Notes: generated by a model not told the origin, from the letters alone. DNA of 64,000 nt from Spirometra erinaceieuropaei (GCA_902702965.1 CACRXP010000410.1:514741-578740), one strand, 5' to 3'. Shown: positions 1 to 12,269, counted from the stretch's first letter. Numbers and translations are program-made.

Positions 1-468
1 CCGAAAGTCCCGACACCTCCCTCAGATCTCCAAAAGCGTGTTAATAAAATTTCTTCAATTGCGGGAATTGTCTTGTTGTAAGCCAACCGCACCCGGTGTG
101 TGGTCTATCCTGTGAACTTAGAGTATCTGCGTCTTCCGTTTTATACTGGCTCGTCTGATTGGATTGTCATCCCCCTTACCTGATCGACCATCACTGCAAC
201 ATTCATCGAATCAAAAACTCCAGAAGGGAAGCAGCGTTTCAACATCTATGTCTTTGAACATGTCTGTCATCCGCATATTTCTACCTTCAATAGTCGGAGA
301 GGCTCAGAATGCGGCCTTGTTGGGAAACGAGGAAGCCCAGGCGCGTCCAGTAGGGGACCGCAGTGAAAACGGCTTTACGGGTGAGATATAGGGACATCTG
401 CGAAGACTGTGGGGAAACTAAGGAAAAAATATAGGTTTCATAGGTAATCACGATATTTCGTCTTTAAA
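1..468. repeat. Segmental duplication, alpha copy, left part
   Basis: This stretch has no credible gene. It is recognisably similar to 20990-21440: both contain the run 'gtcttgttgtaa' followed by a shared 'tggtctatcctgt' block and later blocks in the same order. It is the left part of the alpha copy, whose continuation lies beyond PLE-1. The 75-residue frame at 164-391 is not conserved in the other copy, so I do not call it a gene. Confidence 0.6.
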
Positions 469-1130
469 GCAAGCAAGGACAACAGAATTTAATGGTACCA
501 CAAAATTTCTCGACGGCTTCTCAACTGCTGCCGGTCGTTGCATAACAGAAATAACATCGTCGTTATCAACAAAGCAAAAATGTCGTCTACATATCTTTTG
601 TACAGTGTTTTCCTATTCAAGTTTTCTGAGAACTTTTCTTCTAGGTGACCCATAAAACTGTCGGCAATGTTTGGACCAAGTGGACTTCCCATTGCCACTC
701 CATCAATTTGTCTGTATATCTGTCCATTGAACAGAAATTGAACGTTTTTCGTGCATAGTTTCAACAGGTCACGTAATATTTCGGGTGACAGGCGGGTTTC
801 AGACGCATGGTCGCATATGATCTCGATAGTCTCATCCAGTGGTACATTTGAGAATAGTGATGCAACGTCCAAAGATATCATAGTTTTGTTGGAAATGTTC
901 TGATGCTTTATTTCTTCAATAAACTGGAAACTGTCTTTTATTGTCTAAGTTGAAAATAGGTGTCGTATTGGCTCTATTTCCTTGACAAGCCACTGTGCTA
1001 GTCTGTGTTGGGGTGAATTAGACATAGACAGAATTGGTCGTAGAGGTATGTCCTTCTTATGCGTTTTTGGCAATCCATATAGCCTGGGGATACATGTTCC
1101 CTCGGTTTCAAGGATAGCGCGGTTTTTTTT
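469..1130 (-). pseudogene. PLE-1 inverted partial copy: reverse-transcriptase fragment
   Basis: The minus strand repeats the plus-strand RT region (about 2010-2585) almost exactly, including the palm motifs AMGSPLGP and YVDD. It then jumps directly to the element's 3' terminus, so about 1.37 kb corresponding to 2586-3956 (C-terminal RT, connector and endonuclease) is missing. The junction is near 553-556. The 130-residue open frame at 489-881 is therefore an RT fragment with a short out-of-context tail, not a working enzyme. Near-identity to the plus copy suggests both arose in one integration or by recent gene conversion. Confidence 0.85.
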
Positions 1131-1136
1131 AAGTCC

Positions 1137-3457
1137 TTGGAAAGGGTGTTACAACTACGATGCAGAATAACGAAGGAGAATACACGTGTTGAATTTCTTC
1201 AGAGTTGCATATACAGCAAGGAGCATCCTGTGGAATTTTACAACATCCTGTGTCGAGGGGGATTACGTCCAACCTTTAAAAATCTTGACCGTCTTGCGCG
1301 ATCAAAAATAGAGGACTCAGTTGATGTTGTCGACCGCATAAAATCTCTACTGGACCAATCTAGGCATGTTCTCGATAAGATAAGTGCCTTTTGTTGGTTA
1401 ATGTTCATTAAACACTCATGTATCATACAAAAGAAGACTAGAGAGTCATTTCTCTTTAAATTAATGAAGTCAGTAAAAAGGAAGCCTACGGACGATATTT
1501 TTCTCCAGAACTCCGATGAGGTTCTAGTAGATCGGACATCAAACTTACTAAGCTACAAACAGAGGCTCTATCACTAGGACTTGACTTTTGTGTGCTAAAC
1601 CGAAGAATTAACCCTGTCGAAATTGAGGCTCAATTCGAAGACTTGAATTCGCAACTGTCCGACCTAATACCCAGATCCACGGATGACGTAGGTTGGCTGA
1701 AAGCAAAACTAGTGGACATTTGTCATTAGTATCGTAAAGCTCCAATAACGCAACAAACACCAATAACTAAAGAACACATGGCTGCCCTAGCTGCATTGAA
1801 GCGGCATGAACAAATAAAAATTTCCAAGCCTGATAAAGACCACGGGGTTGCCATTCTTAACCGGAGAGACTACGTAAACAAAATGGAATCCATTTTAGAC
1901 GATCCTAGTAAATTTCGTCTCGAAACGCAAGTGAAAGATGAAACCAAGGCAGTGGAAGAATCCGCCTGGAAAATAATTAAACAACTGTTGGACAAAAATC
2001 TGATTGATGAAAAAAACCGCGCTATCCTTGAAACCGAGGGGAACATGTATCCCCAGACTATATGGATTGCCAAAGACGCATAAAAAGGACATACCTCTAC
2101 GACCAATTCTGTCTATGTCTAATTCACCCCAACACAGACTAGCACAGTGGCTTGTCAAGGAAATAGAGCCAATACGACACCTATTTTCAACTTAGACAAT
2201 AAAAGACAGTTTCCAGTTTATTGAAGAAATAAAGCATCAGAACATTTCCAACAAAACTATGATATCTTTGGACGTTGCATCACTATTCTCAAATGTACCA
2301 CTGGATGAGACTATCGAGATCATATGCGACCATGCGTCTGAAACCCGCCTGTCACCCGAAATATTACGTGACCTGTTGAAACTATGCACGAAAAACGTTC
2401 AATTTCTGTTCAATGGACAGATATACAGACAAATTGATGGAGTGGCAATGGGAAGTCCACTTGGTCCAAACATTGCCGACAGTTTTATGGGTCACCTAGA
2501 AGAAAAGTTCTCAGAAAACTTGAATAGGAAAACACTGTACAAAAGATATGTAGACGACATTTTTGCTTTGTTGATAACGACGATGAAGCCGAAGACCTTC
2601 TTGTTGTCATGAACAGTCTCCATCCTAAGATTAGATTCACAATGGAGAAGGAGCAGTGCAACAAGCTCTCTTTCCTGGTTGTCCTCATGACTAGACAGGA
2701 CGATGGTTCAATACGGCGATCTGTTTTCCACAAAGACACATGGAAAGGCCAATACCTACACTTCTTGAGCTTTGTGCCGATACAACGAAAGCGAAATTTG
2801 GTTTACACTCTATTCCAAAGAGCAAGAAAGATTTGCTCTATTGAAATGCTGGATGATGAAATTTCTTGCCTAAAAACGGCCCTGCTTAAACGAGGATATC
2901 CAACACGATTCTTTGAAAAGTACAGCAACACTTTGCGGCCAAAGTTGACGGAGCAATCTGTTCCGAAAAAGCCCGTTATAATATACTTACCGTTTAGGGG
3001 CGACATCTCTAATACCATCATGCGGCGATTGAGGTGCGCTATTGAAAGAACTTACAACTCAGCTGAACTCATCTTCTACAGTTCTACTAAGGCTATCGAA
3101 GTTCCACGGGCGAAGGATGCCTTGTCATTGCACGCCACGTCAAATTTTGTTTACGAATTTACATGTACTTGTGGTTGCAAGTACATTGGGCGAACGCAAA
3201 GGCAACTGGCAGCCAGAGCAGTTGATCACCTGCCTAAATGGCTTCTAAAGCAGGAGAACAAGACTCCACGGTTTTCCATTACAAAACATCTCCTTGATAG
3301 TGGCCATTCGGTTGACCCTAAGACGTCTTTTCGAGTATTAGTTCGAGCACGAACTACTCGGTTATTGCGCTACCTGGAGGCAGCCTATATACGGCGGGAG
3401 AAACCCGACCTATGTAAACAGTTAGACCACGTGGTCAACCTCAGCTTGCCCTGGTAG
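1137..3457 (+). pseudogene. PLE-1 polyprotein: reverse transcriptase plus GIY-YIG endonuclease (broken)
   Basis: The coding region reads in order as an N-terminal domain (1137-1577), a block with a KPDKDHGVAI motif typical of the start of PLE reverse transcriptase (1778-2083), a YGLPKTHK motif (from 2004), RT palm motifs AMGSPLGP and YVDD (2259-2612), then thumb/connector and a GIY-YIG endonuclease (2609-3457) with CKYIGRTQRQLAAR. The frame changes several times (about 1580-1778, 2010-2040 and 2600), and a stop near 2196 lies in the RT frame, so no full protein can be made. PLE enzymes copy RNA into nicked DNA; the GIY-YIG domain does the nicking. The 5' end appears truncated at the inversion junction. 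Confidence 0.88.
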
Positions 3458-3568
3458 ACCCGAGCCCCTTTTGAGTTGCGAAATCCCTCGGCATGCCTAG
3501 TTACCCATTTTCATTCCTATGTTGCATTTTGAAGTTACCATTTTATCGATTAGTCTACGCACAGTATA

Positions 3569-4014
3569 CGTTGACCTTGCTTTTTTATATTAATTTCCAT
3601 TGTTGAAATTCAAACTTCTGTACCTTCTCACTTGTTATTTGTGTTATGCAACGACAGGCTGCAGTTGAGAAGCCGTCGCGAAATTTTCTGGTACAATTCA
3701 AGTTTGATTTATATTTGATAGCATGCCACATTACTGCCGAGCAATCTTGCTAAGAAAGGTTTTGGACCTTAGTTCCAGTTGATTCTCGATATTTGCCTAT
3801 ATACACTGTATTTTGATGAGGAATTTATAAGGCTTTCCTTCTGGGCATACTATTTAAGAAATTGGTCAGATGTGGTTGTGTAACCCCGCGTTGACCTTGC
3901 TTTTTTACATCGATTTTCTCTGTCGAAATTCAAACCTTTGTACCTGTCTCACTTGTTATTTCTGTTATGCAACGACCGGCAGCAGTTGAGAAGCCGTCGA
4001 GAAATTTTGTGGTA
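3569..4014 (+). repeat. Tandem terminal repeats of PLE-1 (3569-3695 and 3889-4014)
   Basis: Two copies of a roughly 126-bp block, 320 bp apart, begin with 'cgttgaccttgcttttt' and end near 'gaaattttctggtac' or 'gaaattttgtggtac'. The last copy runs into the element terminus. This matches the pseudo-LTR arrangement of Penelope-like elements. Confidence 0.75.
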
Positions 4015-4041
4015 CCATTAAATTCTGCTGTTCTTGCTTGC

Positions 4042-5480
4042 CTTAAATTCATTCCGCGGAAATATTCTATTATATTTCGTTTTAGTGAGTACTAAAATCT
4101 CGGCACAATCACCGCGGAATAAAAAATTCACTGCAGGTAACCAGTAATACCGATTCCTCTAGGAGTACTTGTAGCGGCCGAGTAGGCTTCAGCGGGTGGG
4201 AGCTCGTAATTGTCTGACGCCGAGCACGATGGCTTGGATTCTTTCTGACGGGGAGTAAGGGGAAACTCCTCTAAATGTTGCATTACTCCCTCATATACAA
4301 TGGCAAAGGATAATGGTGGCGTAGACAGAGCAGCGAATGATCGAAATTGTTATAAGAGTTTTGTTATCAAAATGTTATCGAGAATGGTAGAAAAATAGAT
4401 TCAGAACGGTCTACTCTAACGATAGAAACGTTATGTACAGAGCTGGTAAAACAATGGCAAGGACACGACTAGATTTAGTGAACCGGTAAAACGAAATCAA
4501 CGGAAAGTAGTGACTAAGTATAGAATAAACGACGTGTATAACACGTAATCAGTTCTGGGAAATGCAAGCAGTAAGAAAATTGGGACTTAGCAGCGAGTGC
4601 GGCGAAGGGCGTCGGCTCGTGCCCACATAACCCGATTTCTGAAAGGGGAGGGCAGGAAACAAGAGGTCCGTTTTAAGCAGTCGGTCGTTACATATTGACC
4701 ACTGACCCGTCAAGGTCGTGGAAAATTAACCGCCAAATAGTGTGACCAAGCAGGTGTAAGGCGTAGATGCGAGTTGTAGAATGTGGGTGTCGAATGACTT
4801 CCTAAGACTGACTGACTGACTGACTGACTAGCCTTACCATAACCCCAACCCCAAACCCTAGACGTAAACCTAACCTGGTCCCTAAAATGATTGTGAATTC
4901 TAATAACATGAGTACTGGAGACACCTCAAATAAAAAAAATTTGCATGTAGTCCTACGCCTTCTGAAATCAATCATAGCACAGAAGTGATAATCTGTTGAC
5001 CAGGCAGAACCGTGTCCACCAGCCCCATCGAATAGACCATCGGGAGTGTTTGGAACTGGGAAAACAACGATTCTGTCTACAGAAGAATATGCCTAAGTTT
5101 CGTTTTTGCTATTCCTCCGTTTAAGGGTGACAACCGGCTGAACTATCTTCACTACCTGTTATTGAGTTCATATTTACTCATAACTAGTCAACATTTGCTG
5201 CTCATATTTGTGAAGTACAACTAGGAATCCATGATCAGTCTCTTTTCTATTCTGTGGAAATACAAACCGACAATTGCCACGTGAATAAGTCTTTGCGTTG
5301 TTAACAATTCAAACACTATCTTCGTTCATTTCAGAAGTTGGACAAACGTGGTGCCAGCACATTTTAGGTACGAAGGAGAAAAGGGCAAATCAAGGCGCGC
5401 AGCTCAATTTCAAAGATAAGTGAAGCTCTGCATTTACCTGGATATTCTTAAGTAATTCATGCCTGTTTTTTTACTTGAGT
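4042..5480. other. Intergenic stretch without recognisable gene
   Basis: No supported coding region. It contains a compact nested palindrome (4051-4120), a (GACT)6 run at 4806-4829, and a C-rich telomere-like patch at about 4833-4880 (CCCCAACCCC and similar) that is interstitial and too degenerate to be a telomere. From about 5220 to 5370 it matches beta copy 21630-21780. Confidence 0.5.
4806..4829 (+). repeat. (GACT)n microsatellite
   Basis: Six perfect GACT units. Confidence 0.95.
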
Positions 5481-5702
5481 CCCTTTTAAAAGTCGCCTTT
5501 CAATATAAGGTAAAATTTTTTCCCAGTTTTGTTTGACAGTCTGGCAAAATAGTCGTATTTTGTAAAAAATCCATTGTAGTGAATCCTTTCCCTACTACCG
5601 CTCTCTAGTTTTTGTAGTTAAATAACAGTAATACTTGCTATTCAGTGCGCTTTTCCGTACGTTGGAAACGTTTTGATCCTTCTTCTGTAACGAAAAACTT
5701 TT

Positions 5703-7091
5703 TTGTCTGTAATGCCCCGCAGAGCACGTGCTAAAAGGCGAAAGCTTGCGGCCTCCCCACCGTCTCTGGGTGCTAAAATCGTGACTGAAGACATGGCAGA
5801 CGCCAGCGTATGTTCTTCGCCGTCTGCAGATCTGATTAACTCACAAATTCCTTTAGTACATGTAGAACCTCTCGACCCTTCAGTCGTCCAAAAATACGCC
5901 TCTGCTAGTCGTAGCAGACCATCAGCCGGCGGAATAATCGATCAGCTGATTTATGGCGACATAAACAGCACTTCTGAAAAAGTGCTTGAACAAGCTTTTA
6001 AACTTGTTGGGGTAATAAGTTCGGAAACTGAGGAACGAAGTAAACGCAAGCATAATTTCGTACTGCGAAACATTCCGAGCCACTTATCTGCTATGGAGGG
6101 AGCGCATTTGTTCCTACAAAGTTGTGGCTTGAGTTTTAGTGTCGCACAAGCTAAGCGACTTCGCTCGCTTAGTCGTAATGCGCCGATACTAGTTGCCCTT
6201 TTCTCCATGATAGAAGTCGATTTTATCTTGTCGAGTAGGGAGATGACTAGAGACTTCTGCCGTAAATGGCGCTGCTCCGTTTCGCCAGACCTCACACCCC
6301 TGCAGAGAAGACTGAATAAACTAAAATCGGCAAAAACCAACACTAAGATAATGACACCTACTGTCAGTCTGAATATGTCCTCTACAACACCACCTGCGGC
6401 ATCTGCAAGTCACGGCATAGTCAATTCCGTAGGGAGTTCGACTACTTTTAATGCTGACCTCTTTAAACACACCACCACGCCTGGTATAAACACGCCTCTA
6501 TCGACTCCCCCAGCAACCCCTAGTAAGCCTAAGCATGTGTCTAAGTCAAAGGCAAATTCAATTGCTGTCTCAGCCACTCGGACACCCGATAAATCCAGCA
6601 CCATTGTAAGATCTTTTCCTCCACAATCGGCGAACAGTGCCTCAAATACCCCGTTTCAAAACGTACCGTGTTCCCAACTGCCCCCCAGCCCTTATATCGA
6701 GGCAGTTAGGCCGAATATGCCGATTTTCCCACCGTTTAATAGACCTCTTGTTCCAATGGAAACAATGCGTCCCCCACCCCCTAACCTGTTTCCACCACGG
6801 CCGTTTTACCAATTTATTCCTCATGATAATGTCCATACTGAATCAGTTAATTCATCCTATCCTCAGTTTCGTTCCGGCGGGAATACGTTGCAGTATCTGC
6901 CCCGCGGATTTCCAGCTGAAAATAAGTTAGCTAACAATAGTTACCAGTTTACCTGCCCGTCATTCCCTCCCCCAAGTCCTACGCCTTTTTATCCACGTCA
7001 GAATTTTTCGATGCCACAAAATTTTTTGCAGAACCGGATGGTTGCATCCGGACCGTTTGCCCCGTGGGCAGCCCAGAACTGGACGACGTAG
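5703..7091 (+). CDS. LINE-A ORF1 protein (nucleic-acid-binding, proline-rich tail)
   Basis: Intact 462-residue frame starting ATG-Ser-Val-Met at the first ATG after the 5' UTR. A basic N-terminus (RRARAKRRK) is followed near residues 115-215 by a folded block with a NFVLRNIP motif, a CGL motif and PDLTPLQRR. The minus-strand LINE-D ORF1 shares the same pattern (LIIRNIP, CGL, PDLTPMQR), so it is the conserved ORF1 domain, probably an RRM-like RNA-binding fold. The C-terminal half is rich in Pro, Ser, Thr and Asn. ORF1 proteins coat LINE RNA. No stop or frameshift is seen, unlike ORF2. Confidence 0.8.
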   Translation: MSVMPRRARAKRRKLAASPPSLGAKIVTEDMADASVCSSPSADLINSQIPLVHVEPLDPSVVQKYASASRSRPSAGGIIDQLIYGDINSTSEKVLEQAFKLVGVISSETEERSKRKHNFVLRNIPSHLSAMEGAHLFLQSCGLSFSVAQAKRLRSLSRNAPILVALFSMIEVDFILSSREMTRDFCRKWRCSVSPDLTPLQRRLNKLKSAKTNTKIMTPTVSLNMSSTTPPAASASHGIVNSVGSSTTFNADLFKHTTTPGINTPLSTPPATPSKPKHVSKSKANSIAVSATRTPDKSSTIVRSFPPQSANSASNTPFQNVPCSQLPPSPYIEAVRPNMPIFPPFNRPLVPMETMRPPPPNLFPPRPFYQFIPHDNVHTESVNSSYPQFRSGGNTLQYLPRGFPAENKLANNSYQFTCPSFPPPSPTPFYPRQNFSMPQNFLQNRMVASGPFAPWAAQNWTT

Positions 7092-7132
7092 CCCACCTCC
7101 CTTAAAAACTAACAGCCTTTCCCTTCAAACTT

Positions 7133-7684
7133 TTTGTTTTAAATGCCAGATCCTTGCTTAATAAGATGCCTTTGCTTCAGACTCAGGTGTTCGTCCATTG
7201 TCCTGATATTGTTTTAGTAACTGAGACGTGGGCATCAGCCTCAGTAGCTGACTCCGAACTCTCTCTTTTAGGCTACAATTGCATTCGAAATGATCGCCAA
7301 GATAGCCGTGGTGGGGGCAGCTGCGTCTACGTTAAGCAAACACTTACATTTTTGCCGCATGACCTCCCGCACTTTTCAGCAGTAGAAGGCAGCTGCTGGC
7401 TCCAGGCTGCACCAAAAAATAAGTTCTCCTTACTCGTTGGCTGCGTCTATCGCCCTCCCAACGCCAATGACAATTTTGATCGTTTACTCTCACAGACATT
7501 TCATGCTGCGACCGACTTAAGCTTTAAGTATCAATTGGTTGCGGGTGACTTTAATCTCCCCGAAGTCCGCTGGTCTCCGCCTTCAGGCTCCAGAAAGTTC
7601 GATGACTTTCTTGAGGCTGTAGATGTTGGGATGTGGATTCAGGTTGTCGATTTTCCCACCGAGGCTCAAGTATACTTGACCTAA
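7133..7684 (+). pseudogene. LINE-A ORF2 endonuclease domain
   Basis: AP-endonuclease-like domain: it opens with LNARSLLNK, then VLVTETW with the catalytic Glu, a GGG(S)CVYVK loop, CVYRPPNAN and GDFNLPEVRW. A one-base deletion near 7675 shifts the frame, giving a stop at about 7682. The continuation (DLIFCRG, then SDNDIVV, the usual SD/H end of this domain) is read in the next frame into 7767. This domain nicks target DNA for target-primed reverse transcription. Confidence 0.85.
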
Positions 7685-7766
7685 TTTTCTGTAGAGGCTG
7701 CTTGCCATCGTCAGTGTCATCCCTAGGCCCACTGGGGGCTCAGACAATGACATAGTTGTTTCAACG

Positions 7767-9689
7767 TTGGAATTCGAGGCTGACGAAATGTCGTCCCAGA
7801 AGTATAACTTTTTCCGCAATTTCCGATCAACTCGCTCAACCGAATTATTAACACACATTAATTCCTACGACTGGACTGAATTCTTCCTTAGTTCGGATGT
7901 GAATGTTTGCACTGCAAATCTGTACGAAATTTTGGATGCGCTTATTTCTCGTTTTGTCCCCCGTAAGAAAATTATTAATGTTGAGGATGAGGTTTTCCTA
8001 CCCTTACACTTTCGTCGCAGATTGCGCAGACTTTATCGTCGTTTCCATCTGCAGAACGATGTTTCTGTTCTGCACTTGATTTGTGATATTTTTGATCGAG
8101 CTAAGAGATTGTCTGAAGAAAAACAGCTAGTCGAAGAGGTCCGGTTTACCGAAAACCATTCGTTAAATGTCTCGAAACCTTTCTCTAGAAAAATACGAAC
8201 TCAGAGGAAGACTCAGTATCCCATCCTTCGAGACGATCTCGGAAATACCATAGTTGATGCCCAGTTAACCGCGGATAGCTTCAATGATTTCCTGTCCAAA
8301 ACGTTTATTGAAGACTCGACCACTCCGCTCCCGACCATCCAGTCGTTGACCGGAGCAGTTCTAGAAACTATAACTTTCACTCTGTGCGATGTAACTGTTG
8401 CGATTCGGCGTTTTCGTCAATCTTATAGTCCAGGCCCTGATGGTGTCCCAGTAAGCATTTTAAAAGCCGATGCAAACACGATTTTCCCATCCCTCTTATG
8501 CAAGATATTTAATCTCGCTCTTGAATGTGATACTTATCCTACCTTGTGGAAGGAATCACACATTTTGCCCATTCCTAAGCACGGCAAATCTACATCATTT
8601 GATGACTTTCGGCCAATAAACACCCTCCCCGCAGTTTCGAAGATCTTAGAGACATTGATCAAGGATAAGATGATGTGTCACTTAACAGCGAATAACATAC
8701 TGAGTGTTGCTCAGCATGGATTCCTCAAAGCTCGATCTTGTGACACCTGTCAACTCTCTTTCTTTGACTATGTTCTCCAATCTAGGGACCATGGTTTTGC
8801 TCTTTACATAGTATATTTCGATTTCACTAAGGCTTTTGACCGTGTTGATCATACTCTTCTTCTCTTTAAATTGTCCTCTTTCGGAATAGGTGGCAAACTT
8901 TTGAATTTTATATCCTTTTATTTGGGCACTCGCACACAACGAGCTGAGATTTCCAATACCATCTCCAACCCCACATGTGTGAGGAGTGGAGTCATTCAGG
9001 GTAGTGTACTCGGCCCCCTTCTATTTTGCCTTTTCGTTAATGATGTACCCGATTTATTTCAGATTGGTAGGCCTTTCATGTATGCCGATGATCTTAAAGT
9101 TGCATATCGATATAAGCCGGCAGATCGTGACATCGTGCTTGATCTCCTAAAGAGCGATCTACAGGCTTTCGCCCAGTGGTGCCGCACATGGCGCATTTCT
9201 CTTTCTTGGCATAAGTGCTCAGTCATGGTGGTTGGCGACGACCGCCAAACTCAACTAAGTATTGAAGGTCACTCCATAAATGTGCCTGGGGTTATAAAGG
9301 ATTTGGGCGTATCATACTCCAAGAGTCTCAATCTCTTGGAACACTGTGCCTTGATAGTCTCCAAAGCACGCAGAACGACCGGGTTTATCCTCCGAAATTT
9401 TAAAACTAGGGCCATTAGAATGCGCCTTTTCAACATGTACGTTAGACCTGGTCTGGAATACTGTTCGTTTTCATTTAGCCTCATGCGTGCTACTGAGCGG
9501 AAGAAAATAGAATCCGTTCAAAACTTTTTTACCAAGAGAATTTTAACCCCGGAACACCGACATTTGTCTTACCAAGAACGTTGCCGGCTTACAGGCCTCG
9601 ATCCTTTATGGTTCCGTAGATTAAAAAGGGACTATTTTTGCTATTTAAACTCTTATATAGTCACACATTTAACCCACTCACCTCTTTAA
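7767..9689 (+). pseudogene. LINE-A ORF2 reverse transcriptase
   Basis: Open 640-residue frame with the RT signature in order: SPGPDGVPVSIL, FRPINTLPAVSKILE, YFDFTKAFDRVDH, SGVIQGSVLGPLLF, the catalytic FMYADDLK, then the C-terminal region (MYVRPGLEYCSF). The last residues continue in another frame (9638-9835, with IWNKLP, a usual end of CR1-like ORF2), so there is a second frameshift near 9660-9690. The domain order and motifs place it in the CR1/Jockey group; the exact clade cannot be fixed by eye. Confidence 0.88.
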
Positions 9690-10261
9690 GACATCATATC
9701 CACCCACGACGTAACAGTCGCCGTGAGGTCTATTTACTTCTTCCTCTGGCACGTACTGTTAAATATCGTCGGTTCTTTTCTGTAAATGCAATTGCTATTT
9801 GGAATAAACTGCCAATGGGTGTGAAAACTCTGTAAAATTATCCTTTATTTAAGAGAGCTATAAATCGACTTTTGCATTCAGAAAAGCTCCCACAAATTTT
9901 GGGTGCTGAAAACTCTGATCGGCTGTACCGTGGCGATTGCGTTTGTGGTCTCTGAACACTATGGCCGGTCTCATCAACTGTTCCTCAACGCCTCTACTTT
10001 GGCTATCCCCAACTTCATGAAAGGAATTTGACGTCCGATAATCTCCGATACCGTGCAACCTCCCCCCTTCTTGACGGTCGATATTCTACCACCGCCGGCA
10101 GTTTTTTCTCCCGAGCCCTCCAAACCATAAAACCACCATCAACTATATTTCTATCCCTTTAGCTCAGGAGTTTTTTTCACTGCCGGTCGGATTTATGTTT
10201 AATCGCTTCCCTTGACAATGCCTGTAAGCTGGCATTAAATAAAAAATTTATTTATTTATTT

Positions 10262-12269
10262 AATACGTCTTTTTTGAAAGTATGATTCAAGATTCGCATA
10301 AAACTGTGCCACCAGTCACTGTGGACAGAAGATAAGTTAACAAATTACTTAAGGGTTCGAAATCTTACACATTAAAGGAGCATCTATTACTGGGACAGTT
10401 CAGGTCGCAGTTTCTATTTTTCGTTTATTTCACACATACAGACTGTTGATATGCCAATTTACTACAAGACATATGGCGGAAGGCACGGCACGTGGGGTCG
10501 GAGGACATCGCGGCAGTTGGTTCAGAATGGAAGGAATAAAAAGCCTAATTCGGGATTCTACCAGCAGTTTGCTTGATCTTGTGAAATGTCGTTGTATTAT
10601 AATACGAATGACAAAGACGTAAAAAACACCGGCAGCAGAAGAGAGCATTCAGATGACTTGTTTTGAAATTAACAAACTTTGTCCAAATATGGAGGAAAAA
10701 ATAACAGCAGAACAATAAATAATGACAGGAGGGTGCTGACATCTATAAATCTCGAGGTTGGGGGTTTAAGTGTGTAACGGGAATGCAAATGTCGAAGGTA
10801 ATAAAGAAGATCATGAGTTATAATCGAAAGGACTTCAGTATTCAGGGAGGATTAAGATTTGATGTCGAAGTAACACCAAGGCGCCTTGACTGGTGCAGCT
10901 GACCACGAGGCATACTTAGTACTACGGGTAGCGAAAATGAATCTGTCCGCGAATTAATTGAACGCCATCGGGAACATTTGACTTGCCCAGAGGTGTTTTC
11001 CAGCCGTTCACCGGCGCAACTTCATTCCAGGACCATACATCATAACTCCAACATTCCTTTGAGCTGCAGCCTCAAATCGTCGCGAAAACGTACAAAGACC
11101 TGCAGTCGCAACAGTAATAGTGCATATACATAGACTTAAGTTGCTGCACAGCACGGTCTTGACGAGGCCATCAAAACGCCAGTCACAAATAGGAGGCAGG
11201 CGGAATGGGGTTCACCTAACTGACAAGATCTAAGGACAGACTTGCACGTCCCCCGTTCACCTAGAGTTTTGGATTTGAGTCGTTGAAATCCATATCGAAG
11301 AGAGGAGCAGTTAAAACTTCTATTGGTATTAACAAAGGAGACTGAATGGTGGTTCGAGTTGAGGATGAAATTGGGGTTTTCCGTCCTGCCTTTGAGCACG
11401 GATACAGAACACCCTAACAATATTGCATTACGATAAGCATTTGAGGCGTTCCACCAAAAATGACCAGGGAGGTGGGAATAATAAAAGATATATTGCAGTG
11501 GACAGAGCGTCTTGCGGTTCTATCGGGGAATCGGTTCTGGTACGGCGTCCGTTGTCATGGTTGGGCGGGGTGGAGAAGTGGATGGTTTCTTCTCTCCAAA
11601 GAGGTATGATTTTCGATCTTCTTGGCATCACCCGGGCAAACAATGGATCAACAGATGAACATATCTCTGATAACTAGAGAAGATCTGGAAGGAGAACAAT
11701 GGAGTCGAAAAATATGGAAGACGAGGAGAAGCGCAAATGAGCGCACATCATTTCTGCGGGTAAGAAGGACCAGGGGAAACACCCTAAGATTAGGGATAAG
11801 GCCTCGGGAAACGATATCCACCTGTTCTTGCTTCGCGTCCTGAGACAATTCAACGTACGCGGCTACAAACATCGAGGAGAAACAAAACGCATTCTTCTTG
11901 CCACTACGTCTCCAGTCTCATTTTCGCTTGCATTTTCTTAACCCTTTTAAACGAACTTGCTCTTATCCTGTCCTACCAGTGACCATTTCATAAGTCTTGT
12001 CTGAGCTGTTCGCCATGCCGAAGTTTGGGCCGGAAGGCAGGAGGAAAGCCAGACCAGGAGTACCTCGGATTTGAACAAGGGCGGAGTTTATTATAGTGCT
12101 GAATGCCCCGAAAGCTTGATCGAATTATCATCACTTGGGACGTCTAGCAATTTTTTAGTGCCTCCGAATCAACTAATCCAGATAGCCTGTAACTACTCTC
12201 TTCGTTGTCAATATCTTCAAATTGTAAAATTTCCACCAACCTTTCAGTCCCAACCCTTGTCCGTGTTAC
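10262..12269. other. Alpha segment: intergenic or intronic sequence downstream of the alpha gene
   Basis: 10262-10870 lies in the alpha-only block and shows nothing I recognise. From about 10880 the sequence matches beta (21780-22400), with an extra stretch of roughly 500 bp at about 11480-11980 absent from beta. A frame near 11260-11310 on the minus strand (motif DFNDS) has a similar counterpart in beta near 22080-22130 (DFNGS) and may be a terminal coding piece, but the splice phases do not agree between the copies. Confidence 0.45.

Larger units (their letters stand above)
469..4041. mobile_element. PLE-1: Penelope-like element arranged as an inverted composite
   Basis: A Penelope-like retroelement is present as a partial minus-strand copy (469-1130) joined head to head to a longer plus-strand copy (1131-4041). 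The two outer ends are mutual inverted repeats: 469-557 is the reverse complement of about 3957-4041. Both flanks carry TTAAA (464-468 and 4043-4047), a possible short target duplication. Inverted or tandem terminal copies are a known trait of this class. The element interrupts the alpha segmental duplication. Confidence 0.85.
5480..10258 (+). mobile_element. LINE-A: near full-length CR1/Jockey-group non-LTR retrotransposon
   Basis: The element has a 5' UTR, a 462-residue ORF1, an ORF2 with an AP-type endonuclease and reverse transcriptase, and a 3' UTR ending in AATAAA with an (ATTT)n-like tail (about 10230-10258). The paralogous beta segment lacks the whole block: beta runs directly from its counterpart of about 5370 to that of about 10870. 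The left edge is approximate because the LINE sits within extra alpha-only sequence. ORF2 is broken by two frameshifts, so this copy cannot move on its own. Confidence 0.82.

Noticed and set aside
3640..3700. Possible hammerhead in the PLE-1 terminal repeats (GTTGAG...GCGAAA)
   Set aside because: The core does not read CTGANGA and stem I is not formed; resemblance limited to GAAA.
4833..4880. Telomere-like C-rich repeats (also G-rich at 26712)
   Set aside because: Irregular, under 50 bp and internal; no array of a fixed telomere unit.
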